Positions 9,099 through 19,079 of a DNA stretch of 64,000 bases are shown in pieces; the first letter of the stretch is position 1; each line of letters starts with the position of its first letter. This stretch comes from Rheinheimera sediminis (GTDB taxonomy: Bacteria; Pseudomonadota; Gammaproteobacteria; Enterobacterales; Alteromonadaceae). Under the pieces are notes generated by a model, which did not search any database, was not told where the DNA came from, and saw only the letters and a list, made by a program, of their open reading frames with translations. Made by a program: the position numbers and the translations under genes. The stretch is from contig NZ_RZUF01000010.1 of assembly GCF_004005375.1 (NCBI RefSeq), positions 1 to 64,000 of the forward strand. The letters are read 5' to 3'.

Positions 9099-9984
9099 AC
9101 AGTTGTTTCATAGCCTGCAAATAGGCAGGGTTAGCCTGGCTGTTCAGTAGAGGCAATAACTCAAAGCCGACAGCGGTAAATTTATAGTATTGCAGCACCA
9201 CTCCTGAGTACTTGGCTTTAACGCTGAGTTGATGCTGATGGTACTGCAACTGTAAAGGTTGATCCGGGATCAGTTCGCCGCTTTCTATTTCACTTTGATG
9301 TAAAAGATTTAAATCAATCAAACTCAAAATCTGTGGAAAGGTCAGGCCGAATTGGCTCAGATTCAATAATGCTCTGCTGCGTCCAGTCAGAATCTGCCAA
9401 ATCGACGGTTTACGCACATAACCAAAATAAATTTGTCCACTTTCTTGCATTCGGACTCTGCAGGTCAGGCTGGCAGCTTTTTGCAGAGCCAGCGCTTCTT
9501 TAAAACTCATGCGTTGTAACAAAAATAAGGTTTTCAAGGAAAAACTACCGGGTTGGCCAATTTCTCCTGCCAGTATTTTAGCCCAGAGCTGCTGCATGGT
9601 TTGATTGGATATATTCAGTACCAAATCGCAATACTGCTGAAACCAGTCAGGATCAACTTCTATGTCTGCCACATGCTCGGGGCAATAATCCAACGCCAGC
9701 GCCATTATTTTTTCTAAGTTACTTTGTTGCCGCTCTTTGTGCATACGTTCGCGCCGCTCAGCCCTTTGCTGCAGACTAGGTCCGTTAAAACCAGTCTCAG
9801 CAATGATTGGCACACCAGATCGCTGTGACAGACGTTGATGGCGCTGATTAAATTCGCTACTTTGAACAGTGGCAGTCAGGTCCTGGCTGTCTTGACTGGT
9901 TTTGCTGACAAATTCATGACCGAGCTGGCTACGAGCCAATTGCAGTAAACGCTGGTGTCCCCGGCCTGCTGATACTTTCTGCAT
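9070..9984 (-). CDS. TIGR03899 / DUF2806 family protein
   Basis: 304 residues, cytosolic, no membrane segment. The core (DPDWFQQYCDLVLNISNQT, then MQQLWAKILAGEIGQPGSFS) matches the DUF2806 pattern that I recall from TIGR03899 proteins of Vibrio and Shewanella. The function is unknown. The N-terminal third is charged and Gln/Arg-rich (QQRAERRERMHKERQQSN). The ATG at 9984 is preceded by AGGAGG at 4 bp, which is better than the TTG one codon upstream. The 3' end overlaps the hybrid signalling gene by 29 bp tail to tail. Confidence 0.65.
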   Translation of the reverse strand: MQKVSAGRGHQRLLQLARSQLGHEFVSKTSQDSQDLTATVQSSEFNQRHQRLSQRSGVPIIAETGFNGPSLQQRAERRERMHKERQQSNLEKIMALALDYCPEHVADIEVDPDWFQQYCDLVLNISNQTMQQLWAKILAGEIGQPGSFSLKTLFLLQRMSFKEALALQKAASLTCRVRMQESGQIYFGYVRKPSIWQILTGRSRALLNLSQFGLTFPQILSLIDLNLLHQSEIESGELIPDQPLQLQYHQHQLSVKAKYSGVVLQYYKFTAVGFELLPLLNSQANPAYLQAMKQLFNQVLDFED

Positions 9985-10374
9985 CAATCCTCCTGATGGT
10001 GACAGATCTCATCGCTGGATTCTCACCATAGCGTAAAAAAATGACTACTAGTCTAAAAGAAGTTTGTAAAATTTTTAACATTATGATTTAAAAAGATTTT
10101 AATAAAATTAATTGCTTTTTTTGCGCTAGGGTATAGTGTAGATAAACTGGATTAAAAGCTTACAATGGATAGCGACAGAGGCGGCGCTTATTGCCAAAGC
10201 TGATTCAGGGGACATGCCCAGGTACATTCTCAGGTCATTTGCAGTTTTAGCATGGCGCAGCGAGCATAGCTGCAGCTTCAAGGACTATGGGTATATACTA
10301 GTATTTATGCAATAGTGCCTTGATATGCTGTCAAAAAGTAGTTCCTCTATAGCTGATGTAATAAAGGTCGGAGC
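9985..10374. other. Divergent intergenic region with an ERIC-end fragment
   Basis: 390 bp between the TIGR03899 gene and the GGDEF-EAL regulator gene. 10030-10145 is very AT-rich and probably holds divergent promoters. 10270-10295 is one terminus of the ERIC-like repeat. I see no open frame of note. Confidence 0.5.
10270..10295. repeat. ERIC-like repeat, terminal fragment (copy E)
   Basis: ctgcagcttcaaggactatg followed by ggtata matches the 26-bp terminus of the full copy at 36888-36913. The inner stem and the other terminus are not recognisable, so this is a decayed or partial copy. Confidence 0.55.
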
Positions 10375-12600
10375 ATGGTGTCAAAAGCAGCAGATGATGA
10401 TTTTCTGTTCCTCGCAGAAGACGAAGCAGATTCGGAAGCGGAAACACAATCCAATGGTGAATGGCACCTGCTGATTGTTGATGACGACGAAGAAATTCAC
10501 ACGGTCACAAAACTGGCCTTGTCAGACTTATTGGTTTTAGACCGTAAGCTGATTTTCCACCATGCATTTTCAGGCAAAGAAGCGTTGAAGTTTTTGGTGG
10601 GTAACCCTCACATAGCCGTTATTTTGCTTGATGTTGTGATGGAGTCTGATGATGCAGGTCTAAAAGTAGTTCAGCAGATCCGCGATGAATTAAAAATGGA
10701 TGAAGTGCGTATTGTACTGCGTACAGGTCAACCAGGTTATGCTCCGGAAGAGAGTGTGATCAAAGAATATGATATCAATGACTACAAAACAAAAACCGAA
10801 TTAACCCGCAACAAGCTGGTTACAGCTATTATTTCGTCCATTCGTAGCTATCAACAAATTCGGACTATTAACCAGAATCGTATTGGTTTACAGAAAATTA
10901 TCAATGCCGGCGCTAATTTGCTGGAGCAACATTCTTTACATGAGTTTTCTGAGGGAGTAGTGACTCAGATCTCTTCGCTGATTGGTTTACATGCGGAGGG
11001 AGTATTATGCGCTCAGATTGAAGATGATGGCACTAGCAGTGAGAACATCTATGTTTTAGGCGCCGCAGGGCATTATGCTCCTTATATTAAGTGCAAGTTA
11101 GAGCGGTTAAATAACAACAGAATTATTCAGCAAATTACCACTTGTCTGGCAGAGCGCCGCCACATTTTTACTGAAAAAGATACAGTGCTCTATCTTGGCA
11201 ATACTGATCATGCAGCTGCAGTTTATATAGAAACCAATAGGCCTGTAGAAGATTTTGATCGTCAGTTAATAGAAGTATTTTTAAGCAATATCTCTATTGG
11301 TTATGAAAACGTGACTTTGTTTCAGCAGCTTAAACATGCTGCTTATATTGACCCCCTGACCAAAACTCCAAACCGCAATGAATTTACTTCCTTACTGCAG
11401 GAAACCAGACGTCTCGATCCTGAATTAAATGTGGCCGTGCTGATCGATATCGACCATTTTTCTGACGTGAACGATGGTTTAGGTCAGGAAACCGGTAATG
11501 AGTTGCTGATAGCGGTCACACACAGGCTGGTGGCGCAATTTGGTGAGATAGCGCAGATTGGGCGTATTGGTGCCGATGTTTTTGGGTTGATTGGGCCTGA
11601 ACAGGCGTTAACTCCGGAAGCCCTCTCCAGTATTTTTGAGATGCCTTTCCAGTGTTCTGAACATTCGCTGCAAGTTAATGCGACTTTCGGTTTTTGCCGA
11701 TTACGTGAGAGCGCTTTGTATGGATTAACCATCCTCAAGCACGTTTACATTGCATTAAACAGAGCTAAAAAGCATCTGGCGCAAAATTACGAGTATTACA
11801 GCGCTCAGATGGAAGAACAGATGGTTGATCGGCTGGTGATGCTAAGAAGCTTAAGATCAGACTTCCAGAAAGACAAACTACAGCTGTGGTATCAACCACA
11901 GATTTGTTTAAAAAGCGGCAAAGTGCTGGGAATGGAGGCTTTGTTAAGGTGGCCTCAGTCTGACGGCGGTTTTATTTCGCCTGCTATGTTTATTCCTTTG
12001 GCAGAATACTCAGGTCTGATTATTGAAATTGGTGACTGGGTATTGCAGCAAGCTTGTAAACAGTTACAAATTTTAAAGACAGAAGGTTTGTCGCACCTGC
12101 GGATAGCCGTCAATGTGTCGATGCCACAGTTTCGCAATCATAGATTTGTGCAGTCTGTTATAGACTGTGTAGAACGTTATCAGGTGGATCCTGCCTCGTT
12201 GGAGCTGGAAATTACTGAATCTGTAGTGATGGATGACCCAAAGATAGTGATAGATGCCTTAAACAAGCTTAAGTGTTTTGGCATTAAAGTCGCAATCGAC
12301 GATTTTGGTATAGGTTTTTCATCCCTGAGTTACTTACAGCAGTTACCCTTGGACAGAATTAAAATTGATCGTGCTTTTATTCAGGACTTTGCTCGTCCCA
12401 ACGGCACTTTAATCGCAGAAACTATCGTCAATCTGGGTAAAAAGCTAGGTTTAGCTTCTATAGCTGAGGGTATTGAAACTCAGGCTCAGGAAGATGCTGT
12501 GCGCGCTATGGGTTGCGAGGAGGTTCAAGGGTTTATGTATGCCAAACCTATGACTGGATTAGACTTAGTGGCATTTTTATCTAAACACTCTAAGTTTTAA
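10375..12600 (+). CDS. Response regulator with DUF3369, degenerate GGDEF and EAL domains
   Basis: 741 residues. A receiver domain (about 31-155, phospho-acceptor Asp86 in ILLDVVME) is followed by a DUF3369 sensor-like domain (about 160-325). Next is a GGDEF-fold domain (about 330-470) whose signature is GADVF instead of GGDEF. The C-terminal EAL domain (about 490-735) keeps MEALLRW, NVSMPQF, ELEITES, DDFGIGFSSL, IKIDRAF and AEGIET. The EAL residues expected for metal binding and catalysis are present, so it is probably an active c-di-GMP phosphodiesterase. The altered GGDEF site suggests no cyclase activity. Its cognate kinase is not obvious here. Confidence 0.93.
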   Translation: MVSKAADDDFLFLAEDEADSEAETQSNGEWHLLIVDDDEEIHTVTKLALSDLLVLDRKLIFHHAFSGKEALKFLVGNPHIAVILLDVVMESDDAGLKVVQQIRDELKMDEVRIVLRTGQPGYAPEESVIKEYDINDYKTKTELTRNKLVTAIISSIRSYQQIRTINQNRIGLQKIINAGANLLEQHSLHEFSEGVVTQISSLIGLHAEGVLCAQIEDDGTSSENIYVLGAAGHYAPYIKCKLERLNNNRIIQQITTCLAERRHIFTEKDTVLYLGNTDHAAAVYIETNRPVEDFDRQLIEVFLSNISIGYENVTLFQQLKHAAYIDPLTKTPNRNEFTSLLQETRRLDPELNVAVLIDIDHFSDVNDGLGQETGNELLIAVTHRLVAQFGEIAQIGRIGADVFGLIGPEQALTPEALSSIFEMPFQCSEHSLQVNATFGFCRLRESALYGLTILKHVYIALNRAKKHLAQNYEYYSAQMEEQMVDRLVMLRSLRSDFQKDKLQLWYQPQICLKSGKVLGMEALLRWPQSDGGFISPAMFIPLAEYSGLIIEIGDWVLQQACKQLQILKTEGLSHLRIAVNVSMPQFRNHRFVQSVIDCVERYQVDPASLELEITESVVMDDPKIVIDALNKLKCFGIKVAIDDFGIGFSSLSYLQQLPLDRIKIDRAFIQDFARPNGTLIAETIVNLGKKLGLASIAEGIETQAQEDAVRAMGCEEVQGFMYAKPMTGLDLVAFLSKHSKF

Positions 12601-12611
12601 AGCTGTTATAA

Positions 12612-12863
12612 AAAAGCCGACTATAAGTCCAATGCTGGCAAAGGGCGTTATTGCGGATAAGCCAAATTATTGGCTTATCGAAATCCCGCAGTTACCCTGA
12701 CAGGGGTTGCTGAGTGCTTTGCCTTTCCTTGCTTTGGATGGTCACTTTTTTCAGACTCAGTTCCAAGACAGTGCATGCGTGTTGTTGAGGGTACAGCCTT
12801 CTGCTCCGAAAAAATAATGCCAGTCAGTTTAACTGACTGGCATTAGACTATAAGTCGGCTTTT
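12612..12863. mobile_element. MITE-like element with about 30-bp terminal inverted repeats
   Basis: The left end begins aaaagccgactataagtcca and the right end, read on the minus strand, begins aaaagccgacttatagtcta. Over 30 bp roughly 25 positions agree. The element is 252 bp, has no open frame, and contains two further hairpins: 12653-12680 around ggataagccaa/ttggcttatc, and 12816-12846. Its right end supplies the terminator of the convergent mcp gene. I see no clear target duplication. A coincidental pair of bidirectional terminators is the alternative. Confidence 0.5.
12816..12846 (-). terminator. Rho-independent terminator of the mcp gene
   Basis: The 15-bp perfect arms taatgccagtcagtt / aactgactggcatta are separated by one base. 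On the minus strand they are followed by TTTTTT. It lies 38 bp beyond the mcp stop. Confidence 0.85.
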
Positions 12864-12883
12864 GATTAAGAAATGTGTTGGTC

Positions 12884-14023
12884 TTAGCTTTTTGCAATTA
12901 CAGCCAGTTGTTCGCCTAATTGCAGAAAATCTCTGCTGCTTTGCTGGCTTTGCGCTGTATGAGTAGTGATTTCTCGCATGTAATTCACCATGGCTTTGGT
13001 CAGGTGTTGCTGCTCATCTGTTGCTGTCGCAATTTCCTGATTCATCGCACAAATCTGAGAAATACTGCCAGTGATTTGCTGCAAGGAATGCCCTGCCTGA
13101 TTAGCTGATTGCACACTCAGGTTCGCTTGTTCACTGCTCAACTTCATTTTCTGTACCGCATCACGGGCAGCGCTTTGCAGCTGTTCAATAGTGCGCTGAA
13201 TTTGTTCCGTCGACTTTTGGGTGCGGGATGCCAGAGTTCTTACTTCATCAGCAACTACAGCGAAACCTCTGCCCTGTTCGCCGGCGCGGGCAGCTTCTAT
13301 AGCGGCATTCAGTGCCAGTAGATTGGTTTGTTCAGCTATCCCTTTAATCACTTCAAGCACAGCACCAACCTGATTACTATCTTGTTCCAGCTGAGCTATA
13401 GTGGCGGAGGCTTGCTGTAAATGTATTGCCAGTTGTTCGATATTTTGCACAGTGCTTGTCACAGTATGCTGGCCTTGCTGTGCTATTTGGTTGGAATGAT
13501 TGGCTGCTTCTGCTGCTAAGTTGGCGCTTCGTACTTCGTCCAACACGCTTTGGTTCATCGACTCTACCATTGTCAGCGTTTGGCCGGCTGTATGTTCTAA
13601 CTGAAGCAAATGTTTTTGTTCATTTTTTACAATATGGCGAAGAGAGCTAACCAATTGTCTTATCTCTTCATTATGGTTATACGAATCTTGTTGTTGCTGC
13701 TTTAATGTAGTGAGCCACTGATTAAATTGCTCACGGGCAGGGGCTAAATCTGTGGAGCTTCCCGTACTTAATTGGAGGCTCAAATTTTTCTCCTGCACAG
13801 AACGCTTGAGGAGCAGTTGTTGTTCTGCAACGAAGCTTTGGTAGCCATGTAAAGCAGTTTGACTTAAGACCCATTGCAGCACTAGCGTTGCAGCTACAAT
13901 CAGAGCAGACCAGAGCCAATGTTGCTCTGCTAATACGGTGACAATGAGTAACATACCCAGCAGAGTAGTAATACCAGACAGCACAAATTTGGTTTGTGCA
14001 GACCCAACTTCAAACAAAGCCAT
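12884..14023 (-). CDS. Methyl-accepting chemotaxis protein without periplasmic sensor
   Basis: 379 residues. Two close N-terminal membrane segments (about 13-31 and 36-55) leave almost no periplasmic loop, so any signal must be sensed in the membrane or cytoplasm. The C-terminal signalling domain has the highly conserved hairpin tip [20 protein letters not shown] followed by [20 protein letters not shown], which contacts CheA/CheW. The flanking coiled coil is Gln-rich. There is no HAMP domain that I can recognise. It stands alone, ending at a strong terminator, with no che genes near. It may serve type IV pili or flagella. Confidence 0.92.
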   Translation of the reverse strand: MALFEVGSAQTKFVLSGITTLLGMLLIVTVLAEQHWLWSALIVAATLVLQWVLSQTALHGYQSFVAEQQLLLKRSVQEKNLSLQLSTGSSTDLAPAREQFNQWLTTLKQQQQDSYNHNEEIRQLVSSLRHIVKNEQKHLLQLEHTAGQTLTMVESMNQSVLDEVRSANLAAEAANHSNQIAQQGQHTVTSTVQNIEQLAIHLQQASATIAQLEQDSNQVGAVLEVIKGIAEQTNLLALNAAIEAARAGEQGRGFAVVADEVRTLASRTQKSTEQIQRTIEQLQSAARDAVQKMKLSSEQANLSVQSANQAGHSLQQITGSISQICAMNQEIATATDEQQHLTKAMVNYMREITTHTAQSQQSSRDFLQLGEQLAVIAKS

Positions 14024-14254
14024 AAACCTTACCCCTAATTACTTCAAACAACTGCTTGAAGTGATATTTATTATTGTAATAGTGGAAATGGCTGGAACAA
14101 TCAAACCAAATCTATGGTTGAAAATAACAGATTTTTACGTAAGTTTTTATCAGATTTTATGGTTTTTGAAAAAAAACAGGACTTTTGCGTGAAGCTATCA
14201 GCTGAAGAGTTATGCTGGTGAGTAAGAGTGATAGTGGGCTTGCTGTTTTGCAAA

Positions 14255-14278
14255 AAAACGGCACCTGAGTGCCGTTTT
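14255..14278 (-). terminator. Rho-independent terminator of ppa
   Basis: The 10-bp stem aaaacggcac / gtgccgtttt with a 4-nt loop is followed on the minus strand by a T7 run. It starts 14 bp past the ppa stop. Confidence 0.88.
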
Positions 14279-14291
14279 CACACGCAAAAAA

Positions 14292-14822
14292 TCACTTCTG
14301 CTGAGCACGCTCAAATGAACTGACAATTTCTGCTTTGGCTTCGGCTTTATCGCCCCAACCAACAACTTTTACCCATTTGCCTGGCTCTAATTCTTTGTAA
14401 CGTTCGAAGAAGTGCTGAATTTGGTTTTTCAGCAGTTCAGGCACGTCGTTCAGGTCCTGAATGTTGTCATAAATTTTAGTCAGTTTACTTACAGGTACAG
14501 CTAATACTTTAGCGTCTTCACCTGATTCATCTGCCATTTTTAATACAGCAACAGGGCGGCATTTGATCACAGCGCCAGGCACCAGTGGGTAAGGTGTTGG
14601 CACTAATACATCAACCGGGTCACCGTCCAACGACAGCGTGTGGTTTACGAAGCCATAGTTGCAAGGGTAGAACATAGGGGTAGACATAAAACGGTCAACC
14701 CAGACTGTACCGGTGTCTTTGTCTACTTCGTATTTGATCGGATCGGCATTGGCCGGAATTTCAATGATGACATTAATTTCATCTGGCAGATTTTTACCTG
14801 CGGCAACCTGACTTAAACTCAT
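14292..14822 (-). CDS. ppa: Inorganic pyrophosphatase, family I
   Basis: Hydrolyses pyrophosphate to phosphate and so pulls biosynthetic reactions forward; cytosolic hexamer in relatives. 176 residues, the same size as the E. coli enzyme (175 after Met removal). The metal-binding signature DGDPVDVLV is at 66-74 with Asp66, Asp68 and Asp71. [20 protein letters not shown] and FYPCNYGFV complete the active site. Single-gene unit with its own terminator. Confidence 0.98.
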   Translation of the reverse strand: MSLSQVAAGKNLPDEINVIIEIPANADPIKYEVDKDTGTVWVDRFMSTPMFYPCNYGFVNHTLSLDGDPVDVLVPTPYPLVPGAVIKCRPVAVLKMADESGEDAKVLAVPVSKLTKIYDNIQDLNDVPELLKNQIQHFFERYKELEPGKWVKVVGWGDKAEAKAEIVSSFERAQQK

Positions 14823-14879
14823 AACGCTTCCTCTGTGCTGAATTTGGCTGCCTATTATAACGGCGGCCTAAAAAATGGC

Positions 14880-14989
14880 TATACCCGTTGTGCTTGAAGC
14901 TGCAGCTTTGTTGCCTTCAACATACTTTTGTCCATTAGGACGGGCAGGGATAAACCCTGCGGCTACAATTTGAATTAAGCTTGATGATA
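14880..14989. repeat. ERIC-like repeat, diverged copy D
   Basis: 14880-14905 (tatacccgttgtgcttgaag, then ctgcag) closely matches an ERIC terminus in inverted orientation. 14963-14989 is a weak match to the opposite terminus. The centre lacks the usual CCCAGG stem and instead has a small gcaggg/ccctgc hairpin. The far end overlaps the fbp stop codon and last few codons. Confidence 0.55.
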
Positions 14990-15946
14990 CTGCAGGCAGC
15001 TTTCCACTTCGTGTTTTGATCCTAAAATCACAGCGACGCGCTGGTGGATATCGACAGGCTGAATATCCATAATACGTTCAGTGCCTGTTATGCTTGCTCC
15101 ACCAGCTTGCTCCACCAGAAAACTCATTGGGTTGGCTTCGTACATCAGCCGAAGTTTGTCTGGTTTGGTTGGGTCTTTTAAATCCCGTGGATAAGCAAAA
15201 ATACCACCACGACACAGAATTCGGTGCACATCACCTACCATGGCGGCGATCCAGCGCATATTAAAGTTTTTACCACGAGGGCCCTCTTTGCCTTTTAACA
15301 AATCCGCTACGTAGTCTTGCATTGGGGGTTGCCAGTAGCGTTGGTTCGACATATTAATGGCAAACTCAGCTGTCACACCAGGAATGCTGACTTCTTCAGT
15401 GGTTAGCAGAAAGCCACCATAGGTTTTGTCCAGCGTATACATTTTAGTGCCTTTGCCTGTGGTCAATGCCATCATAGTGGATGGTCCATACAAGATGTAA
15501 CCTGCGGCTATTTGCGCTGTACCTGGCTGCAGAAAAATGGTTGGGTCGGCCGGATCTGCTCCTTTGGGCGCTGGCAGAATAGAAAAGATAGTGCCTATTA
15601 AGCTGTTGATGTCAGTGTTGGATGAACCATCCAGCGGATCGAAAGTGACAAGGTATTTGCCAGCCGGATTGCCAGCTACAGTGCTGTCTTCCTCTTCTGA
15701 CGAAATAGCCATCACCGAACCCGTTTCCAGGATCAGATCTTTAAGTAGCTCGTTGGAGATCAGATCTAGTTTTTTCTGAGTTTCGCCCTGGACGTTTTCG
15801 TTCAAGGTGGAGCCCAACACATCTGAGAGTTCACCCTGGCCGACCCGAAACGAAATTTCTTTGCAGGCTGCTACGATGCTTTTAATCAGATCTATCAGGT
15901 CTGCTTCTGCACCATCAAGACGCAGAGCTGGAGCCAATCGACGCAT
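14975..15946 (-). CDS. fbp: Fructose-1,6-bisphosphatase class I
   Basis: Gluconeogenic enzyme hydrolysing fructose-1,6-bisphosphate to fructose-6-phosphate. Metal and substrate motifs are visible: [33 protein letters not shown] and GGIFAYPRD. The open frame runs 32 codons upstream of the start I chose. ATG 15946 begins MRRLAPAL like other FBPases, has AAGGA seven bases upstream and gives 323 residues (E. coli 332). It is divergent from mpl, as in E. coli. The last codons fall in an ERIC-like repeat, so the C-terminal YHQA may be derived from it. Confidence 0.96.
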   Translation of the reverse strand: MRRLAPALRLDGAEADLIDLIKSIVAACKEISFRVGQGELSDVLGSTLNENVQGETQKKLDLISNELLKDLILETGSVMAISSEEEDSTVAGNPAGKYLVTFDPLDGSSNTDINSLIGTIFSILPAPKGADPADPTIFLQPGTAQIAAGYILYGPSTMMALTTGKGTKMYTLDKTYGGFLLTTEEVSIPGVTAEFAINMSNQRYWQPPMQDYVADLLKGKEGPRGKNFNMRWIAAMVGDVHRILCRGGIFAYPRDLKDPTKPDKLRLMYEANPMSFLVEQAGGASITGTERIMDIQPVDIHQRVAVILGSKHEVESCLQYHQA

Positions 15947-16103
15947 AATAAAATCCTTTTGTTGTGTAGGTAGAGGTAGCTTTGGCCGCAGTGTGAATTT
16001 TGATAAGAGGCTGTCGACCACAGCGGCTGCTATTTTAATCAAGTTCAGGTTAAATTGCAGGTTAATGCTGGTTTTATTTCAGCTGTTCTGCAGAGTCCTT
16101 TGC

Positions 16104-16109
16104 TAGAAT
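16104..16109 (+). promoter_or_regulatory. Candidate extended -10 of the mpl promoter
   Basis: TAGAAT preceded by TGC (TTTGCTAGAAT), an extended -10 pattern, 38 bp before the mpl ATG. There is no good -35, which extended -10 promoters tolerate. Confidence 0.4.
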
Positions 16110-16147
16110 GGCCGCAGACCCCGTTTTACAGGCAGTAAGGATGCAGT

Positions 16148-17491
16148 ATGCATATTCATATTTTAGGCATTTGTGGCACTTTTATGGGCGGTATTGCCGC
16201 TATTGCAAAAAGTCTTGGGCATAAAGTGACTGGCTCTGACGCCAATGTGTATCCGCCTATGAGTACTCAACTGGAGCAATTGGGTATAGAGCTGACCCAA
16301 GGTTATGATCCGGTGCAGCTGCAACCCGCCCCTGATCTGGTGATTATTGGTAATGCCATGTCACGTGGCAATCCGGCAGTGGAATACACTCTGGATAAAA
16401 ATATTCCTTACAGTTCAGGACCACAGTGGCTGGCTGAGCAGGTATTACATCAGCGCTGGGTGTTGGCTGTGTCCGGTACTCATGGCAAAACCACCACCAG
16501 CAGTATGCTGGCCTGGGTGCTGGAATACGCAGGCTTGAAACCCGGCTTTTTAATAGGTGGCATTCCACAGAATTTTGATAGCTCAGCCCGTTTAGGTGAC
16601 TCGCCATTTTTTGTCATTGAAGCCGACGAATACGACACGGCTTTTTTTGATAAGCGTTCCAAGTTTGTCCACTACAGACCCCGCACTTTAGTCATTAACA
16701 ACCTGGAATACGATCACGCTGATATATTCCCGGATTTAGCCGCTATTCAGCGCCAGTTCCATCATTTATTGCGAATGGTGCCAGCTAGTGGTCTGGTGTT
16801 AAGCCCAGCTAATGTTGAAGCTGTGGATCAAACCTTGGCTATGGGCTGCTGGAGCGAACAGCAGCGCTATGGCAGAGACTGGACTGTGCAATTAAAACAA
16901 CCGGATGGCAGTGTGTTTGAACTGTTTTATCAGGGACTTTCGCAAGGCAGCTTGCACTGGGATTTATGTGGCAACCATAATGTTGAAAACGCTGTGATGG
17001 CGATAGCTGCGGCTCGTCATGTCGGGGTGCCTGTGGCTGTGTCCATTGAAGCCTTAACGCAGTTTGTGGCGCCAAAACGGCGGATGGAACTCAAAGGCAC
17101 AGTCAAAGGCATAGCTGTCTATGATGATTTTGCTCATCACCCCACAGCTATTGCAACTACTTTAGCTGGTTTAAGGGCTCGTGTAGGTGACGCAAAAATC
17201 TGGGCTGTGCTGGAGCCGAGATCCAATACCATGCGAATGGGCGTACATAAGTCGGCTATCGCTGATTCCCTGCATGATGCCAATGATGTACTGCTGTTTG
17301 AACCTGCTAATTCTGGCTGGTCTTTGGCTGCTGTGGCAGAACAAATGCCAGGCAGAGCTACCGTATTTCAGTCGGTGGAATTAATAGTGGCGGCTTTGGT
17401 TGAAAAAGCGGCCGCAGGGGATCATATAGTGATTATGAGCAACGGCGGTTTTGGTGGCATTCACCAAAAATTACTCGATGCGTTAGCATAA
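16148..17491 (+). CDS. mpl: UDP-MurNAc : L-Ala-gamma-D-Glu-mDAP ligase
   Basis: Recycling enzyme that attaches the recovered tripeptide to UDP-MurNAc, returning cell-wall peptides to peptidoglycan synthesis. It is a Mur-ligase fold: N-terminal Rossmann start HILGICGTFMGGIAAIAKSL, then the ATP loop SGTHGKTTTSSM at about 114, FVIEADEYDTAF, a central DLCGNHNVENA, and DDFAHHPTAI in the C-terminal domain. 447 residues versus 457 in E. coli. The MGG in place of GSG near the N-terminus separates Mpl from MurC. Functionally linked to ampG at the other end of the window. Confidence 0.97.
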   Translation: MHIHILGICGTFMGGIAAIAKSLGHKVTGSDANVYPPMSTQLEQLGIELTQGYDPVQLQPAPDLVIIGNAMSRGNPAVEYTLDKNIPYSSGPQWLAEQVLHQRWVLAVSGTHGKTTTSSMLAWVLEYAGLKPGFLIGGIPQNFDSSARLGDSPFFVIEADEYDTAFFDKRSKFVHYRPRTLVINNLEYDHADIFPDLAAIQRQFHHLLRMVPASGLVLSPANVEAVDQTLAMGCWSEQQRYGRDWTVQLKQPDGSVFELFYQGLSQGSLHWDLCGNHNVENAVMAIAAARHVGVPVAVSIEALTQFVAPKRRMELKGTVKGIAVYDDFAHHPTAIATTLAGLRARVGDAKIWAVLEPRSNTMRMGVHKSAIADSLHDANDVLLFEPANSGWSLAAVAEQMPGRATVFQSVELIVAALVEKAAAGDHIVIMSNGGFGGIHQKLLDALA

Positions 17492-17541
17492 GGTTAAAGC
17501 CGCAGAGCAGTCTGTTGTCACCACTTTAAAAAGAGAACCCC

Positions 17542-18156
17542 ATGACCCAAGAAGTCACCTTAGCTTTTACTGGCGCTTCAGGCGCTGGTTATGGCTGGCG
17601 TTTGCTGGAAAACTTACTGGCGCAACAGGTCAAAGTGCATCTGTTAATTTCCAGCGCAGCCCGTGTGGTATTTGCTACTGAATATGATTTAAAACTGCCA
17701 GGTGGTCCTGAGGCCTGCCGTGATTTTATTCTGGAAAAAACCGGTGCTACCAAAGAGCTGCTGGCTGTGTATGGCAAAGATGATTGGTTTTCGCCTTGTG
17801 CTTCAGGCTCTGCTGCACCGAAGCAGATGGTGATTTGTCCTTGTTCCACCGGCACAGCTGCCGCTATCGCCCATGGTATGAGCGATAATTTGATTGAGCG
17901 TGCTGCTGATGTAGTACTGAAAGAACGCGGTCAGCTCATTATAGTGCCCCGTGAAACTCCACTTAGTACCATACATCTGGAAAATCTGCTGGCCTTATCC
18001 AAGGCGGGTGCTGTGGTAATGCCCGCAGCGCCTGGTTTTTATCATCAGCCACAATCTGTTGAGGACTTAATCGACTTTATGGTGGCACGAATTCTTGACC
18101 ATTTAGGTTTAAAGCAACAGTTAGTCAGCCGTTGGGGCTATGGAGAATCACAGTGA
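17542..18156 (+). CDS. ubiX: Flavin prenyltransferase UbiX
   Basis: Makes prenylated FMN, the cofactor of the UbiD decarboxylase in ubiquinone synthesis, from FMN and dimethylallyl phosphate. 204 residues. Motifs are [15 protein letters not shown] (flavin phosphate loop), [28 protein letters not shown] and [12 protein letters not shown], then [15 protein letters not shown]. It is 50 bp after mpl, and its TGA overlaps the GTG of the ABC gene, so mpl-ubiX-yadGH may be one operon. ubiD is not in the window. Confidence 0.97.
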   Translation: MTQEVTLAFTGASGAGYGWRLLENLLAQQVKVHLLISSAARVVFATEYDLKLPGGPEACRDFILEKTGATKELLAVYGKDDWFSPCASGSAAPKQMVICPCSTGTAAAIAHGMSDNLIERAADVVLKERGQLIIVPRETPLSTIHLENLLALSKAGAVVMPAAPGFYHQPQSVEDLIDFMVARILDHLGLKQQLVSRWGYGESQ

Positions 18157-19079
18157 CCTTAGCGTTAGAAATTAAGCAGTTACACAAGGTGTATAAAAGT
18201 GGCACTGTTGCTTTAACTGGTATTGACCTGGAAGTGCAGCAAGGCGACTTTTTTGCTTTGTTAGGCCCAAATGGCGCTGGTAAAAGTACCAGCATTGGCA
18301 TTATCAGCTCACTGGTGAATAAAAGCAGCGGTACAGTCAAAGTCTTTGATTACGATCTGGACACTCACCTTGAAGAGGCCAAAAGCCAGTTGGGGTTAGT
18401 GCCACAGGAGTTTAACTTTAACCAGTTTGAAACTGTGCTGCAAATTGTACTGAATCAGGCTGGCTATTATGGGGTGCCACGTTCTGTTGCTCTGGTCCGG
18501 GCGGAAAAATACTTAGGTCAGCTTGGCTTATGGGAGAAACGCAATGCCCGCTCTCGTGAGCTGTCTGGGGGGATGAAACGCCGTCTGATGATAGCCCGTG
18601 CCTTAATGCATGAACCCAAGTTACTGATTTTAGACGAACCTACAGCAGGTGTTGATATTGAACTGCGCCGCTCTATGTGGGAATTTCTGAAAGAAATTAA
18701 CCAGCAAGGCGTAACTATTATTCTGACCACCCACTATCTGGAAGAGGCTGAGTCTTTGTGCCGTAATATCGCCATTATCGACAAAGGTCAGATAGTCGAA
18801 AATACCAGTATGAAGAACCTGCTGAGTAAACTGAATAAAGAAACCTTTTTACTCGATATAGCGCCGACAGATGCCGTCATTACTCTTGAAGGATATAGCT
18901 TTCGCCAATCGGACAACAACAGTCTGGAAGTGGATGTAGTCAAAGCACAAGGTTTAAATGGCGTATTCAGTGCGTTAACAGCGCAGGGCATTCAGGTGCT
19001 TTCAATGCGCAATAAAGCCAACCGTCTGGAAGAGTTGTTTGTCAGTCTGGTCGAAAACGGACGCGGAGCCAAAGCATGA
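18153..19079 (+). CDS. yadG: ABC transporter ATP-binding protein, YadG type
   Basis: ATPase of a two-gene ABC-2 type exporter. Walker A is GPNGAGKST, the Q-loop is [13 protein letters not shown], the signature is LSGGMKRRL, Walker B is [12 protein letters not shown], and the switch His is in TTHYLEEAE. The open frame starts at TTG 18132, but GTG 18153 has GGAGA upstream and gives exactly 308 residues, the length I recall for E. coli YadG. GTG overlaps the ubiX stop (GTGA), and the 3' end overlaps yadH (ATGA), indicating translational coupling. The substrate is unknown. Confidence 0.9.
   Translation: MTLALEIKQLHKVYKSGTVALTGIDLEVQQGDFFALLGPNGAGKSTSIGIISSLVNKSSGTVKVFDYDLDTHLEEAKSQLGLVPQEFNFNQFETVLQIVLNQAGYYGVPRSVALVRAEKYLGQLGLWEKRNARSRELSGGMKRRLMIARALMHEPKLLILDEPTAGVDIELRRSMWEFLKEINQQGVTIILTTHYLEEAESLCRNIAIIDKGQIVENTSMKNLLSKLNKETFLLDIAPTDAVITLEGYSFRQSDNNSLEVDVVKAQGLNGVFSALTAQGIQVLSMRNKANRLEELFVSLVENGRGAKA

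Noticed and set aside
15947-16042. 32-codon N-terminal extension of FBPase
   Set aside because: Internal ATG 15946 has a proper Shine-Dalgarno and matches the family start.
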